Part shown: positions 6,345 to 14,496 of the stretch, piece after piece | Position numbering within the stretch: position 1 is the stretch's first letter | Layout of the letters: every line of letters begins with the position of its first letter | NCBI RefSeq assembly: GCF_009745975.1 | Contig: NZ_WHOL01000079.1 | Location: 1 to 37,719, forward strand | Reading direction: 5' to 3' | Origin: Actinokineospora pegani | Lineage (GTDB): Bacteria > Actinomycetota > Actinomycetes > Mycobacteriales > Pseudonocardiaceae | DNA length: 37,719 bases | Position numbers and translations under genes: made by a program | Notes under the pieces: generated by a model | The model's database searches: none | Seen by the model: the letters and a program-made list of their open reading frames with translations, nothing else | What the model was told of the DNA's origin: nothing

Positions 6345-7400
6345 TCACGCTCTGTTGACCACTTCACGGCAGCGCCACTCCAGGTAGCCCACGAACATCC
6401 AGAAGTCCTTGAACCTCGGGTTGGTGGTCTGCCCGTGGTGGAAGCGGTAGTAGATCTGCTGCATGATCACCGCCAGCCGGAACAGCCCGAACGCCTCGTA
6501 GAACGCCCAGTTGTCCGGGCTCAGGCCCATCCGCGCGCAGTAGTGCTCGACCAGCTCCGCGCGGCTGAGCATGCCGGGCAGGTGCGTGGGCTGGCGGCGG
6601 GCCTGCTGGAACACCGCGTCGTCGTCGGCCTCGATCCAGTACGCCGCCGCGCCGCCCAGGTCCATCAGCGGGTCGCCGAGGGTGGACATCTCCCAGTCCA
6701 GCACGCCGACCACGGCCAGGGAGTCGTCGAGCACCACGTTGTCGAAGCGCCAGTCGTTGTGGATGACGACGGTCGCCACGTCCTCGGGCTGGTTGTCCGC
6801 CAGCCACGCCATGACGGCCGCGAAGTCGGGCACGTTGTCGGTGCGCGCGGCGGTGAACCGCCTGGACCACCCGGCGACCTGCCTGCCGACGTACCCCGCG
6901 CCCTTGCCCAGGTCGGTGAGCCCGGCGGCGCCCGGGTCGACCCGGTGCAGGTCGACGAGCCGGTCGACCAGCGCCGTCGACAGAGCGCGGGCGGCCTCGG
7001 GCTCGAGCCGCATGCCCTCGGGCAGGTCGTTGCGCAGGATCGTGCCCTCGACCCGCTCCATGACGTAGAAGTCGGAGCCGATCACCGACTGGTCCTGACA
7101 CAGGCCGAGCACGGTCGGCACGTACGGGTAGACCGGCTTGAGCGCGCTCTGCACCCGGAACTCGCGGCCCATGTCGTGCGCGGAGGCCGCCTTCCTGCCC
7201 GCGGGCGGGCGGCGCAGGATCAGCTCGCGGTCCGGGTAGGACAGCAGGTAGGTCAGGTTCGACGCGCCGCCGGGGAACTGCTTGACCGCGGGCGGTCGCG
7301 CGGGCAGTCCCTCCACAACGGACCCGAGCCAGGCGTGCACGGCCGCGGTGTCGAAGCTGTCCTCGGCGCGCAGCTCACCCGCCTGGTCGCGGGTGGTCAC
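6345..7400 (-). CDS. ACAD10/11-type phosphotransferase (APH-fold kinase, hydroxyacyl-CoA kinase candidate)
   Basis: 351 residues with the aminoglycoside-phosphotransferase/choline-kinase fold. Visible: FPGGASNLTYLL nucleotide loop (42-53), LRRPP with the ATP Lys/Arg region, catalytic loop VIHNDWRFDNVVLDD (H214, D216, N221) and metal motif VGVLDWEMSTLGDPLMDL (D235). The DWExSTLGDPLxDL signature belongs to the subfamily paired with or fused to acyl-CoA dehydrogenases (ACAD10/11 N-domain, LvaA of Pseudomonas), not to drug-inactivating APHs. In those systems the kinase phosphorylates a 4-hydroxyacyl-CoA. Its GTG start overlaps the preceding SDR stop by 4 bases (GTGA), so translation is coupled. 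The acyl-CoA dehydrogenase is three genes upstream in the same operon. Confidence 0.9.
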   Translation of the reverse strand: MTTRDQAGELRAEDSFDTAAVHAWLGSVVEGLPARPPAVKQFPGGASNLTYLLSYPDRELILRRPPAGRKAASAHDMGREFRVQSALKPVYPYVPTVLGLCQDQSVIGSDFYVMERVEGTILRNDLPEGMRLEPEAARALSTALVDRLVDLHRVDPGAAGLTDLGKGAGYVGRQVAGWSRRFTAARTDNVPDFAAVMAWLADNQPEDVATVVIHNDWRFDNVVLDDSLAVVGVLDWEMSTLGDPLMDLGGAAAYWIEADDDAVFQQARRQPTHLPGMLSRAELVEHYCARMGLSPDNWAFYEAFGLFRLAVIMQQIYYRFHHGQTTNPRFKDFWMFVGYLEWRCREVVNRA

Positions 7401-8146
7401 GCGATCCTCCGCACGACCGGCAGCGGCAGGACGCGCATCGCGAAGCCGATCGCGGTCCACGGCCACGACGGCGAGCAGGCGGTGGTCGACTCGCGCTCGA
7501 TGGCCTTCACCATCGACCGCACGCCGGGCACGGTGTCGACCATGAGCGGGGTCTTCTTGACCTTCTCGTTCATCTCCGACCGGATGTAGCCGGGGAAGAT
7601 GGTGGAGACCTTGATCTTCGTGCGCATCAGGTCGGAGCGGATGCCCTCGGCGAGGGCGGCGACCCCGGCCTTGGTGGCGGCGTAGGTGGTGACGTTCCCG
7701 CGCATCCCGCGCATGGCGCTCATCGAGGAGATGACGACCAGGTGCCCGGCCCGCTGCTCGCGGAAGATCTCCACCGCCGCCTCGCACTGGGCCAGCGCGG
7801 CGACGAAGTTGGTCTCGGCGGTCTGCTTGTTGGCGTGGAAGTTGCCGGTGCCGACCGGCTGCCCCTTGCCCAGGCCCGCGTTGACGATGACGCGGTCGAT
7901 GCTGCCCAGTTCCTCGCGCGCCTCGCCGAAGACCTTGAACACCGCGTCGTGGTCGTTGACGTCGAGCGCCTTCACCAGGACCTTGATGCCGGGGTAGGCC
8001 CCGGTCAGTTCGGCCTTGAGCTGGTCGAGCCGGTCGGTGCGCCGGGCGGTGATCACCAGGTTGCGACCCAGCGCCGCGAACTGGCGGGCCATCTCCGCGC
8101 CGAGGCCGGAGCTGGCCCCGGTGATGATGGTGTTCTTGCGGCTCAC
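7397..8146 (-). CDS. Short-chain dehydrogenase/reductase (SDR)
   Basis: 249 residues, classical SDR. The cofactor loop TGASSGLG (9-16) is followed by ARRTDRLDQL, which favours NADP(H); the VNAG equivalent is VIVNAGLG; the active site has VVISSMSAM and YAATK (Tyr/Lys), then FPGYIRSEM. The C-terminus continues about 30 residues past the core with a hydrophobic stretch that could touch the membrane. GTG starts overlap by 4 bases at both ends (GTGA with each neighbouring gene), so it is inside one operon. The substrate is probably an acyl-CoA-level hydroxy/keto group, by analogy with LvaD in the levulinate pathway (inference). Confidence 0.9.
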   Translation of the reverse strand: MSRKNTIITGASSGLGAEMARQFAALGRNLVITARRTDRLDQLKAELTGAYPGIKVLVKALDVNDHDAVFKVFGEAREELGSIDRVIVNAGLGKGQPVGTGNFHANKQTAETNFVAALAQCEAAVEIFREQRAGHLVVISSMSAMRGMRGNVTTYAATKAGVAALAEGIRSDLMRTKIKVSTIFPGYIRSEMNEKVKKTPLMVDTVPGVRSMVKAIERESTTACSPSWPWTAIGFAMRVLPLPVVRRIA

Positions 8147-8979
8147 AGATCCTCCTGCTTCTCGGCGGCGGCGATTTCCGCGTCAGCCGCGTCCACCTTG
8201 ACACGCAGCCGGTCCCAGAACGAGATGACCTGCGCCTCGTAGGCCTCGGGCTTGGCGCGCTTGAACTCGTGGGACTGGCGGCCGTCCTCGTGGGTCAGCA
8301 CCAGGAACTGGTTGGCCGCCACGCCCGCGACGACCTGGTCGGCGACGTCCTCGGCGGTGACGGTCGCGGCGGCCATCAGCTTGCGGGCCACGTCGACCTC
8401 GGGCACGTCGGGGTTGCGCGCGGCGTCGGGCAGGTTGGTCTGGAAGAACCCGGGGCACACGACGGTCGTGCCGATCCCGTACGGGGCCAGCTCGAACCGC
8501 AGCGTCTCCGACAGCGACAGCACCCCGGCCTTGACCACGTTGTACGGGCCCATGGCTGGCAGGTTCATGATCGCGGCCATCGAGGCGACGTTGACGAAGT
8601 GCCCCGAGCCCTGCGCCTTGAACAGCGGCGTGAAGGCGCGGCAGCCGCGCACCGGGCCCTTGAGGTTGATGTCGATGATCCAGTCCCAGTCGGCCATCGG
8701 GACCACCTCGATGCGCCCGCCCAGGCCGACGCCCGCGTTGTTGACCACCACGTCGACGCCCTGCCACTCCATCATCACCCAGGCGATCGCGGTCTCCCAC
8801 GACTCGTCCGAGGTCACGTCGAGCCGCAGCGACTCCGCGCCCAGCTCCGCGGCGACGGCCGCCGCGGCGGCCTCGTCCACGTCGGTGACGAGCACCCGCG
8901 CGCCGTCGCGCGCCCACCGGGCGGCCAGCGCCTTGCCGAGACCGGACCCCGCTCCGGTGACCAGGACGCGGGCGCTCAC
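8143..8979 (-). CDS. Short-chain dehydrogenase/reductase (SDR)
   Basis: 278 residues. Classical SDR marks: TGAGSGLG near the N-terminus, LVTDVDEAAA (an acidic residue after the second strand, favouring NAD), VVVNNAGVG, VNVASMAAIMNLPAMG and YNVVK, then VCPGFFQTNL. A charged alpha-helical C-terminal tail (KVDAADAEIAAAEKQEDL) extends past the core. The GTG start at 8979 overlaps the acyl-CoA dehydrogenase stop by 4 bases. It differs from the next SDR in sequence and likely cofactor, so the pair probably catalyses two different redox steps rather than being a recent duplicate. Confidence 0.9.
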   Translation of the reverse strand: MSARVLVTGAGSGLGKALAARWARDGARVLVTDVDEAAAAAVAAELGAESLRLDVTSDESWETAIAWVMMEWQGVDVVVNNAGVGLGGRIEVVPMADWDWIIDINLKGPVRGCRAFTPLFKAQGSGHFVNVASMAAIMNLPAMGPYNVVKAGVLSLSETLRFELAPYGIGTTVVCPGFFQTNLPDAARNPDVPEVDVARKLMAAATVTAEDVADQVVAGVAANQFLVLTHEDGRQSHEFKRAKPEAYEAQVISFWDRLRVKVDAADAEIAAAEKQEDL

Positions 8980-10184
8980 GGCAGGTACTTCTTGAGCTCG
9001 ATGCGGGCGACGACGCCCTGGTGGACCTCGTCGGGCCCGTCGGCCAGGCGCAGCGCGCGGGCGCCCGCGTAGGCCGCGGCCAGCGGGAAGTCGTCGGTCA
9101 TCCCGGCGCCGCCGTGCAACTGGATGGCCATGTCGATGACCCCGAGAGCCATGTTGGGAACCACCACCTTGATCTGCGAGATCTCCGACAGGGCGCCGCG
9201 CACCCCGTGCGTGTCGAGCTTCCACGCCGTGCTCAGCACCAGCAACCGCGCCTGCTCGATGGCGATGCGCGCGTTGGCGATGCGCTCGCGGTTGCCGCCG
9301 AGGTTGGCCAGCGGCTTGCCGAAGGCGACCCGGTCGGTGGCGCGGGTGCAGGCGTACTCCAAGGCCTTCTCCGCCAGGCCGATCAGCCGCATGCAGTGGT
9401 GGATGCGGCCGGGCCCGAGCCTGCCCTGGGCGATCTCGAAGCCGCGGCCGGGTCCGGCGATGACGGCCTCGATGGGCAGGCGCACGTTGGTGAAGGAGAT
9501 CTCGCCGTGGCCGGACGGGGCGTCGAGGCGGCCGAAGACGGGCAGCATCCGCTTGACCTCGACGCCGGGGGTGTCCAGCGGGACCAGGACCATGGAGTGC
9601 CGGGCGTACTTGTGCGCCTCCGGGTCGGTCAGGCCCATGAAGATGGCGACCTCGCAGTTCGGGTGGCCGATGCCGGTGGAGAACCACTTGGTCCCGTTGA
9701 GCACGACGTCGTCGCCGTCGACGATCGCGGTGGCGGCCATGTTGGTGGCGTCGGAGGACGCGACGTCGGGCTCGGTCATGCAGAACGCCGACCGGATCTC
9801 GCCCGCGAGCAGCGGTCCGAGCCACCGCCGCTTCTGCTGCTCGCTGCCGAACATGTGCAGGACTTCCATGTTCCCGGTGTCGGGCGCGGAGCAGTTGAAG
9901 ACCTCGGGGGCGATCGCGGAGCGGCCCATCAGCTCGGCCAGCGGGGCGTACTCGGTGTTGGTGAGCCCCGCGCCGTGCTCGGGGTCGGGCAGGAACAGGT
10001 TCCACAGCCCGGCGGCCTTGGCCTTGGCCTTGAGCTCATCGATGACCGGGAGGACCACCCACGGATCGTCGAGGGCCGCGAGCTCGCGGTGGTAGCCCTC
10101 CTCGACCGGTTCGACCTCGGCGCGGATGAACTCCCCCACCCGCTCGAGGTACTCGGCGGCGCGGGGCGTGTGCGCGAAGTCCAC
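8976..10184 (-). CDS. Acyl-CoA dehydrogenase, ACAD10/11 type
   Basis: 402 residues, the usual length for one ACAD unit. Family marks: SAFCMTEPDVASSDATNM (flavin/substrate loop), VLNGTKWFSTGIGHPNCEVA, RDxVAFGKPLA-type motif at RATDRVAFGKPLANLGGNRE, QLHGGAGMTDDFPLAAAYAG and LADGPDEVHQGVVARIELKK. The DGPDEVH block is the ACAD10/11 signature and puts Asp where straight-chain ACADs have the catalytic Glu. This fits a reaction on a phosphorylated 4-hydroxyacyl-CoA rather than plain beta-oxidation (inference). The GTG start follows GGGAGG by 7 bases. It is the first gene of the minus-strand operon, divergent from the TetR gene, with dyads in between. Confidence 0.92.
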   Translation of the reverse strand: MDFAHTPRAAEYLERVGEFIRAEVEPVEEGYHRELAALDDPWVVLPVIDELKAKAKAAGLWNLFLPDPEHGAGLTNTEYAPLAELMGRSAIAPEVFNCSAPDTGNMEVLHMFGSEQQKRRWLGPLLAGEIRSAFCMTEPDVASSDATNMAATAIVDGDDVVLNGTKWFSTGIGHPNCEVAIFMGLTDPEAHKYARHSMVLVPLDTPGVEVKRMLPVFGRLDAPSGHGEISFTNVRLPIEAVIAGPGRGFEIAQGRLGPGRIHHCMRLIGLAEKALEYACTRATDRVAFGKPLANLGGNRERIANARIAIEQARLLVLSTAWKLDTHGVRGALSEISQIKVVVPNMALGVIDMAIQLHGGAGMTDDFPLAAAYAGARALRLADGPDEVHQGVVARIELKKYLP

Positions 10185-10206
10185 GGGCTAGCCTCCCTGT
10201 CGACCC

Positions 10207-10225
10207 TATTGAGCAGTGCTCAATA
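10207..10225. promoter_or_regulatory. Palindromic operator candidate 1 (TetR/ACAD intergenic region)
   Basis: TATTGAGC-AGT-GCTCAATA, perfect 8-base arms, 23 bases upstream of the ACAD start and 48 upstream of the TetR start. A TetR-family dimer would fit such a site. Confidence 0.6.
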
Positions 10226-10226
10226 A

Positions 10227-10242
10227 GCTACCGCTTAGTAGC
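10227..10242. promoter_or_regulatory. Palindromic operator candidate 2, shared with the acyl-CoA synthetase gene
   Basis: GCTAC-CGCTTA-GTAGC. The same arms with the same 6-base spacer recur at 14497-14512 (GCTAC-TCGTCA-GTAGC), giving the consensus GCTACNNNTNAGTAGC. Overlapping minor dyads (TAAGC...GCTTA, CCGCT...AGCGG) make the exact half-sites ambiguous. Confidence 0.65.
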
Positions 10243-10272
10243 GGCGGGCTCAACACCCCGATCGGAGGCCGG

Positions 10273-10815
10273 ATGACCCGGGAGCGGCGCACGGCCGAGG
10301 ACCGGCGCAGGCAGTTGATCGGCATTGGCCTGCGGATGCTCACCGCCCGCCCGATCCACCAGGTGACGATCGACGAGGTGGCGGGCGAGGCCGGCATCTC
10401 GCGCAGCCTGCTGTTCCACTACTTCCCCACCAAGCAGGACTACTGCGTGGAGGTGGTCCGCGCGGCCTCGCGGCGGCTGCTGCGGGAGGCGGGGGCGGAC
10501 ACGGTGGCGGGGATGGTGGCCGGGTACGTGGCGTTCATCCAGCGGCGGCGGACCCAGTACGTCGGGCTGTTCCGGGGTTCCGGGCAGGACGACTGGGTGC
10601 GGGAGATCCACGACGGGACGCAGGCGGAGCTGACGGCGCGGGTGCTGAAGGCGCTGGGGGTGGCGGCGACACCGGGGCTGGAGGTGGCCGTGCGGGCTTG
10701 GTGGGCGTTCACGGAGGAGCTGGTGATCGAGTCGGGCGGGCGGGGTTCGGCGGACCAGGAGGCGCTGACCCGGCTAGCTCTGTCCACTCTGGACCACGTG
10801 GTGCGGGAGGCTTGA
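10273..10815 (+). CDS. TetR-family transcriptional regulator
   Basis: 180 residues. The N-terminal helix-turn-helix is clear: RRQLIGIGLRMLTARPIHQV, TIDEVAGEAGISRSLLFHYF and PTKQDYCVEVVRAA. The C-terminal helical ligand domain contains an RRRTQYVGLFRGSGQDDWV segment. The ATG at 10273 is preferred: GGAGG lies 4 bases before it, and the upstream frame to 10216 runs through the palindromes. It is divergent from the ACAD operon and probably represses it and itself; an acyl-CoA or hydroxyacyl-CoA ligand is a reasonable guess. Its 3' end overlaps the next, convergent ORF by 42 bases. Confidence 0.92.
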   Translation: MTRERRTAEDRRRQLIGIGLRMLTARPIHQVTIDEVAGEAGISRSLLFHYFPTKQDYCVEVVRAASRRLLREAGADTVAGMVAGYVAFIQRRRTQYVGLFRGSGQDDWVREIHDGTQAELTARVLKALGVAATPGLEVAVRAWWAFTEELVIESGGRGSADQEALTRLALSTLDHVVREA

Positions 10816-11130
10816 GCCGGTCAATCCACGCGCGCGTGCCTGCCCGGCGGACCTTGCTCGCGCAAGCCCCCCCAGGCGCGCGCGGACGCGGCTGGGCAGG
10901 ATCGCCCGCAGGAGCCACAGGACGGCCAGCCCCAGCGGCCACAGCGCCAGGACCAGGAAGCCCAACGCGACCCACTCGAAGCTGGTGTCGGCCAACAGCG
11001 CCACGGGGATCAGGCAGAGGAAGACGACCGCGAGCCGCTGGACCACTGCGACGAGGCATGCCAGCCTGTCGATGACCTCGTCCGGCACGCGGTCCACCAC
11101 CGAGCCCAAGACCTTCTCCACCCGGTTCAC
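10774..11130 (-). CDS. Small membrane protein of unknown function
   Basis: 118 residues starting MNRVEKVLGSVVDRVPDEVI. Two adjacent hydrophobic helices (about 29-47 and 52-73: VVQRLAVVFLCLIPVALLA and VALGFLVLALWPLGLAVLWL) are followed by an Arg-rich cytosolic tail (ILPSRVRARLGGLARARSAG). No family is recognised. The ending overlaps the TetR gene by 42 bases in convergent orientation, which is unusual; a shorter real protein or a non-coding frame remains possible. Confidence 0.5.
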   Translation of the reverse strand: MNRVEKVLGSVVDRVPDEVIDRLACLVAVVQRLAVVFLCLIPVALLADTSFEWVALGFLVLALWPLGLAVLWLLRAILPSRVRARLGGLARARSAGQARARGLTGSSLPHHVVQSGQS

Positions 11131-11185
11131 CCCACGATGATGCCATCGGCGGGGCGCCCGGAACCTGAAGATCGGCGATGGGAAG

Positions 11186-11222
11186 CCGGAGCCCCGCCAC
11201 CGGTGCGGTGGCGGGGCTCCGG
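11186..11222 (-). terminator. Strong hairpin terminator of the subtilase gene
   Basis: A perfect 17-base stem (CCGGAGCCCCGCCACCG at 11186-11202 with its complement at 11206-11222) and loop GTG, 13 bases beyond the protease stop. There is only a short T-rich stretch after it. Confidence 0.8.
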
Positions 11223-11235
11223 GGGCGCTGGTGTG

Positions 11236-12429
11236 TCAGGAACCCACGTACAGCAGCAGGTTCGGGGTGCCCGACGAGGCGTTGGTGATCTTGTCGGCGC
11301 TGGCCGCGCCGGTCAGGGCCGCCTCGATGTCGGCGGGGGTGGCGCCCGGGTCGCGCGCCAGGTGCAGCGCGGCGGCGCCCGCGACGTGCGGGGAGGCCAT
11401 CGAGGTGCCCGAGATGGTGTCGGTGGCGTCGGCGCCGCCGATCCAGGTGGAGGTGATGTCCACGCCGGGGGCGTAGAGGTCGACGGCATCGCCGTGATTG
11501 GAGAACTCGGCCTGGGCGTCGGCGTCGTCGGAGGCGGCCACGGTGATGGCCTCGGAGACGCGGGCCGGGGAGAAGCCGTTCGCGTCGGCGGAGGAGTTGC
11601 CCGCCGCGACCGCGAAGGTCACGCCCGCCTGGATCGCGCCCCGCACGGCCGAGTCGAGCGCGGCGTCGGTCGGGCCGCCGAGGCTCATGTTGGCGACCGA
11701 TGGGCCGCTGGCGTTCTGCGCGACCCAGTCGACGCCCTCGACGACGCCCTCGGTGGTGCCGCTGCCGTTCGCGTCGAGGACGCGGACCGGGACGATGTCG
11801 ACGCCCGGGGCCACGCCGTGGGTCGCGCCGCCGATGGTGCCCGCGACGTGGGTGCCGTGGCCGTTCTCGTCGTCGGCGTCGGTGTCGCCGTCGATCGCGT
11901 CGTAGCCCGCGCCCACGCGGCCGCCGAAGTCGGTGTGCGCGGCGTTGACGCCGGTGTCCACGACGTAGGCGGTGACGCCCGCGCCGTCGGAGGCCGCGGT
12001 GTAGCCGTCGTCGAGCGGCAGGTCGGCCTGGTCGATGCGGTCCAGGCCCCAGGACGCGGTGGCGTCGACGGTGAACCGCTGGTTGGCCTGGACGTAGGCG
12101 ACCGAGCTGTCCGCCGCCAGCTTCTTGGCCTGCGCCTCGTCCATGCGGACGGAGAACCCGTTGAGCGCCGAGTCGTAGGTCTTGCCGACCGCGCCGCCGT
12201 AGGAGCCCGCCAGCGTGGTGGCCTGCGTGCCGACCTGCGCCGATCGGACGGTGTCCTTGAGGACGACGATGTAGCTGCCCTCGACGGCGTTGCCGCTGTC
12301 GGCCAGCAGGATCCGCCCCTCCGCCGCCTGGGCGGGGGTGGCGGCGAGCGCGGCGACCGCCGCCGCCGCGCCGACGAGACCGATACCCGCGGCGAGCCTG
12401 CCCCGCCCGCCTTCGCGCCTGGTGTTCAT
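11236..12429 (-). CDS. Secreted subtilisin-like serine protease (peptidase S8)
   Basis: 397 residues. A signal peptide (Arg-rich n-region, Ala-rich core, cleavage near TPAQA/AEG about 36) is followed by an I9-type propeptide (GSYIVVLKD at 51-59 to about 125). The catalytic domain has the triad AYVVDTGVN (D158), NGHGTHVAG (H191) and SGTSMASPHVAG (S343), with oxyanion Asn in AVAAGNSS (N278). The catalytic domain appears to lack cysteine and there is no C-terminal P-domain or sorting extension, so it is a compact aqualysin/proteinase K-type enzyme released to the medium after self-processing. The ATG at 12429 follows GGAAGG. It is monocistronic, ended by the hairpin at 11186-11222. Confidence 0.95.
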   Translation of the reverse strand: MNTRREGGRGRLAAGIGLVGAAAAVAALAATPAQAAEGRILLADSGNAVEGSYIVVLKDTVRSAQVGTQATTLAGSYGGAVGKTYDSALNGFSVRMDEAQAKKLAADSSVAYVQANQRFTVDATASWGLDRIDQADLPLDDGYTAASDGAGVTAYVVDTGVNAAHTDFGGRVGAGYDAIDGDTDADDENGHGTHVAGTIGGATHGVAPGVDIVPVRVLDANGSGTTEGVVEGVDWVAQNASGPSVANMSLGGPTDAALDSAVRGAIQAGVTFAVAAGNSSADANGFSPARVSEAITVAASDDADAQAEFSNHGDAVDLYAPGVDITSTWIGGADATDTISGTSMASPHVAGAAALHLARDPGATPADIEAALTGAASADKITNASSGTPNLLLYVGS

Positions 12430-12849
12430 CCGGAAACCTTCCGTTCGCCCCGACAGAACGCTCTGACACGGAGAACGGCGATCTCAGTCACTCTCCGCGT
12501 CGTTGCTTGAGTGTTATGCAACGCGCGGACAGAACCTCCCGGCAATGCTTCACAGTTGCCGGAACTGGTGCGAATGGAGTAAACGAACGCCCCCGTGCGT
12601 ACCAACCCGCTCACTGGCGACACCGTGGCCGATTAACGCTGGAACCTATGACAACGATCGAGTTTCAGCAGCTCAGAGCAGCCACAAGGACAACGAGGGA
12701 GATCTCTTGGTGATTAGTTTTCCAAGATCGAGACAAAAGCGAAACTCGTTGTTGCGAGCTCGGTATCCGGCCTAGTCGCGGTCGTTTTCGCCGCGCATCC
12801 CCGACTACCGGTGCTTGCGCGGCGAAACGACCCCGTGATAAAGGAGGAA
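12430..12849. other. Gene-free, relatively AT-rich region
   Basis: No convincing gene; short frames here lack family features and start signals. Composition from about 12500 to 12780 is clearly less GC-rich than the surroundings. It contains the protease promoter region, a small dyad CTTGG...CCAAG near 12706-12726, CTCG-TTGTTG-CGAG near 12745-12760, and the acyl-CoA synthetase terminator at 12780-12832. A small RNA or regulatory DNA is possible. Confidence 0.5.
12780..12832 (-). terminator. Hairpin terminator of the acyl-CoA synthetase gene
   Basis: GGTCGTTTTCGCCGCGCA at 12780-12797 pairs with TGCGCGGCGAAACGACC at 12816-12832 (17 pairs, one bulged T), 18 bases after the synthetase stop. The A/T pairs at the stem base give a short T-run on the minus-strand transcript. 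Confidence 0.75.
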
Positions 12850-14484
12850 TCAGCCGAAGTCGGACAGGCGCTTGCGCAGCAGCTTCCCGGTGGCGTTGCG
12901 CGGCAGCTCCTCGAGGAAGATCACGTCGCGCGGGACCTTGAACCGGGCCAGGTTGCCCTTCACGTGCTCGCGCAGGTCGTCCTCACTGGTCTTGGCGCCC
13001 TCCTCGAGCACCACGTAGGCCTTGAGCCGCTGCCCGAACTTCTCGTCGTCGACGCCGAGCACGGCCGCCTCGACCACGCCCGGGTACTCGACCAGCAGGT
13101 TCTCGATCTCGGCCGGGAAGACGTTCTCGCCGCCGGAGACGATCATGTCGTCGTCGCGGCCGTCGATGAACAGCCTGCCCTCGCTGTCCCAGTGGCCGAC
13201 GTCCCCCGTGGACAGCAGGCCGTCGATGAGCTCCTTGTGGCGCCCGTCGGTGTAGCCGGCGAAGGCCAAGCCGGACCCGGCGAACACCCGCCCGGTGACC
13301 TCGGGCTCGGTGATCGCGTTGCCGTCGTTGTCGTACAGCACGACCGTGCAGCCCACCGGCGGCTTGCCCACGGTGCCCGGGGCCGCGCGCCAGTCGGCGG
13401 GGGTCGCCACGGTCACCACCGAGACCTCGGTGGAGCCGTAGAGGTTGTGGATGACGTCGCCGAACACCTTGGACGCGCGGTTGCCCAGCTCCGGGGACAG
13501 CGCGGACCCGGCGGTGAACACGATGCGCAGCGTCGAGGTGTCGTACTTGGCCAGGATCTCCGGGCCCAGGTCCATGATCCGCTGCAGCATGGTCGGGACC
13601 AGCACCATCGCGGTGGCCTTGTTGTCCTCGATCATCCGCAGCGTCGACTCCGGGTCGAACCTGCGGCGCACCACGACGGCCGAGTGCAGCGCGAAGGAGA
13701 TGATGAACTGCGAGAGCCCGGTCGCGTGGAACAGCGGCGCGCCCATGACCGTGGCCTCGCCCGCGCGCAGCGGGACGCGGTCGAGGAACTGCGCGGCGGC
13801 CAGCGGCGAGCGGACCTGGCGCGGGGCGCCCTTGGGGGTGCCGGTGGTGCCCGAGGTCAGCAGCACCATGCCGCCGGGCTCCGACGGCGGGGGCAGCGCG
13901 CTGTCGTCGGACTCGGTGATCAACTGCTCCAGCGTCCTGCCCGCGGTCCTGGGGTCGTCGACCCAGGCGGTGAAGCGCGGCATCTCGTCGGGCAGCGCGG
14001 AGACCAGGTCGGTGAACTCCTGGTCGGCGACGAAGACGGTGACGCCCTCGCGGTTGGTCACGTCGACCAACTGCGGGCGGGCGAAACCGGTGTTCATCAG
14101 CAGCAGGCGCGCGCCGAGCTTGCCCGCGGCGAGCATGGTCTCCACGGCGCCGCGGTGGTCGCGGGCGAGCAGGGCGACCACGGAGTGCTCGGTGACGCCG
14201 TTGGCGGCCAGCGCGCGGGCCAGGGCGTTGGAACGCCGGTCGAGCTGGCTGAAGGTCAGCGAGCCGAGCTCGTCGACCAGGCCGATCGCCGCGCTGTCCC
14301 GGGTCGCGGCGACCCGGGCGGCGCCCGCGATGGGCCCGTACTTTCGCACCGCCATCGCGGACTTGAGGACGTGGTCGGGGCGGCTGAGCGGGACCAGTCC
14401 CGCCCGGCGCATGACGTCGACGCTGCGCACCGCCGTCGGGACCATGGCCGCAAGATCACGCACACGCGTCAGGTACTCGGTCAC
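12850..14484 (-). CDS. Acyl-CoA synthetase (AMP-binding, FadD-like)
   Basis: 544 residues. It activates a carboxylic acid to acyl-AMP and then acyl-CoA. ANL-superfamily motifs: P-loop VLLTSGTTGTPKGAP (207-221), LYGSTEVS (348-355), LSTGDVG (424-430), the hinge region with SGGENVFPAEIENLL (450-464), and the C-terminal catalytic lysine in PRNATGKLLRKRL (K534). The GTG at 14484 is chosen: AGGAGG lies 5 bases before it, and upstream extension would run through the operator. It carries the same 16-base dyad as the TetR/ACAD intergenic region, so it is likely co-regulated and supplies the acyl-CoA substrate for that operon. The chain length is not predictable. Confidence 0.93.
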   Translation of the reverse strand: MTEYLTRVRDLAAMVPTAVRSVDVMRRAGLVPLSRPDHVLKSAMAVRKYGPIAGAARVAATRDSAAIGLVDELGSLTFSQLDRRSNALARALAANGVTEHSVVALLARDHRGAVETMLAAGKLGARLLLMNTGFARPQLVDVTNREGVTVFVADQEFTDLVSALPDEMPRFTAWVDDPRTAGRTLEQLITESDDSALPPPSEPGGMVLLTSGTTGTPKGAPRQVRSPLAAAQFLDRVPLRAGEATVMGAPLFHATGLSQFIISFALHSAVVVRRRFDPESTLRMIEDNKATAMVLVPTMLQRIMDLGPEILAKYDTSTLRIVFTAGSALSPELGNRASKVFGDVIHNLYGSTEVSVVTVATPADWRAAPGTVGKPPVGCTVVLYDNDGNAITEPEVTGRVFAGSGLAFAGYTDGRHKELIDGLLSTGDVGHWDSEGRLFIDGRDDDMIVSGGENVFPAEIENLLVEYPGVVEAAVLGVDDEKFGQRLKAYVVLEEGAKTSEDDLREHVKGNLARFKVPRDVIFLEELPRNATGKLLRKRLSDFG

Positions 14485-14496
14485 CGGTTCCTCCTG

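Noticed and set aside
6345-7400. Aminoglycoside phosphotransferase (drug resistance) reading of the kinase
   Set aside because: The DWEMSTLGDPLMDL signature and the acyl-CoA dehydrogenase operon context fit the ACAD10/11-type kinase group, not drug-modifying APHs.
10774-10815. Overlap of the TetR gene and the small membrane protein as a sign of a frameshift or broken gene
   Set aside because: Both frames end cleanly on opposite strands; short convergent overlaps occur in dense genomes. The doubt remains only about the membrane ORF itself.
12503-12775. Two short plus-strand frames in the AT-rich patch
   Set aside because: No ribosome site or family features; codon use unlike the other genes.
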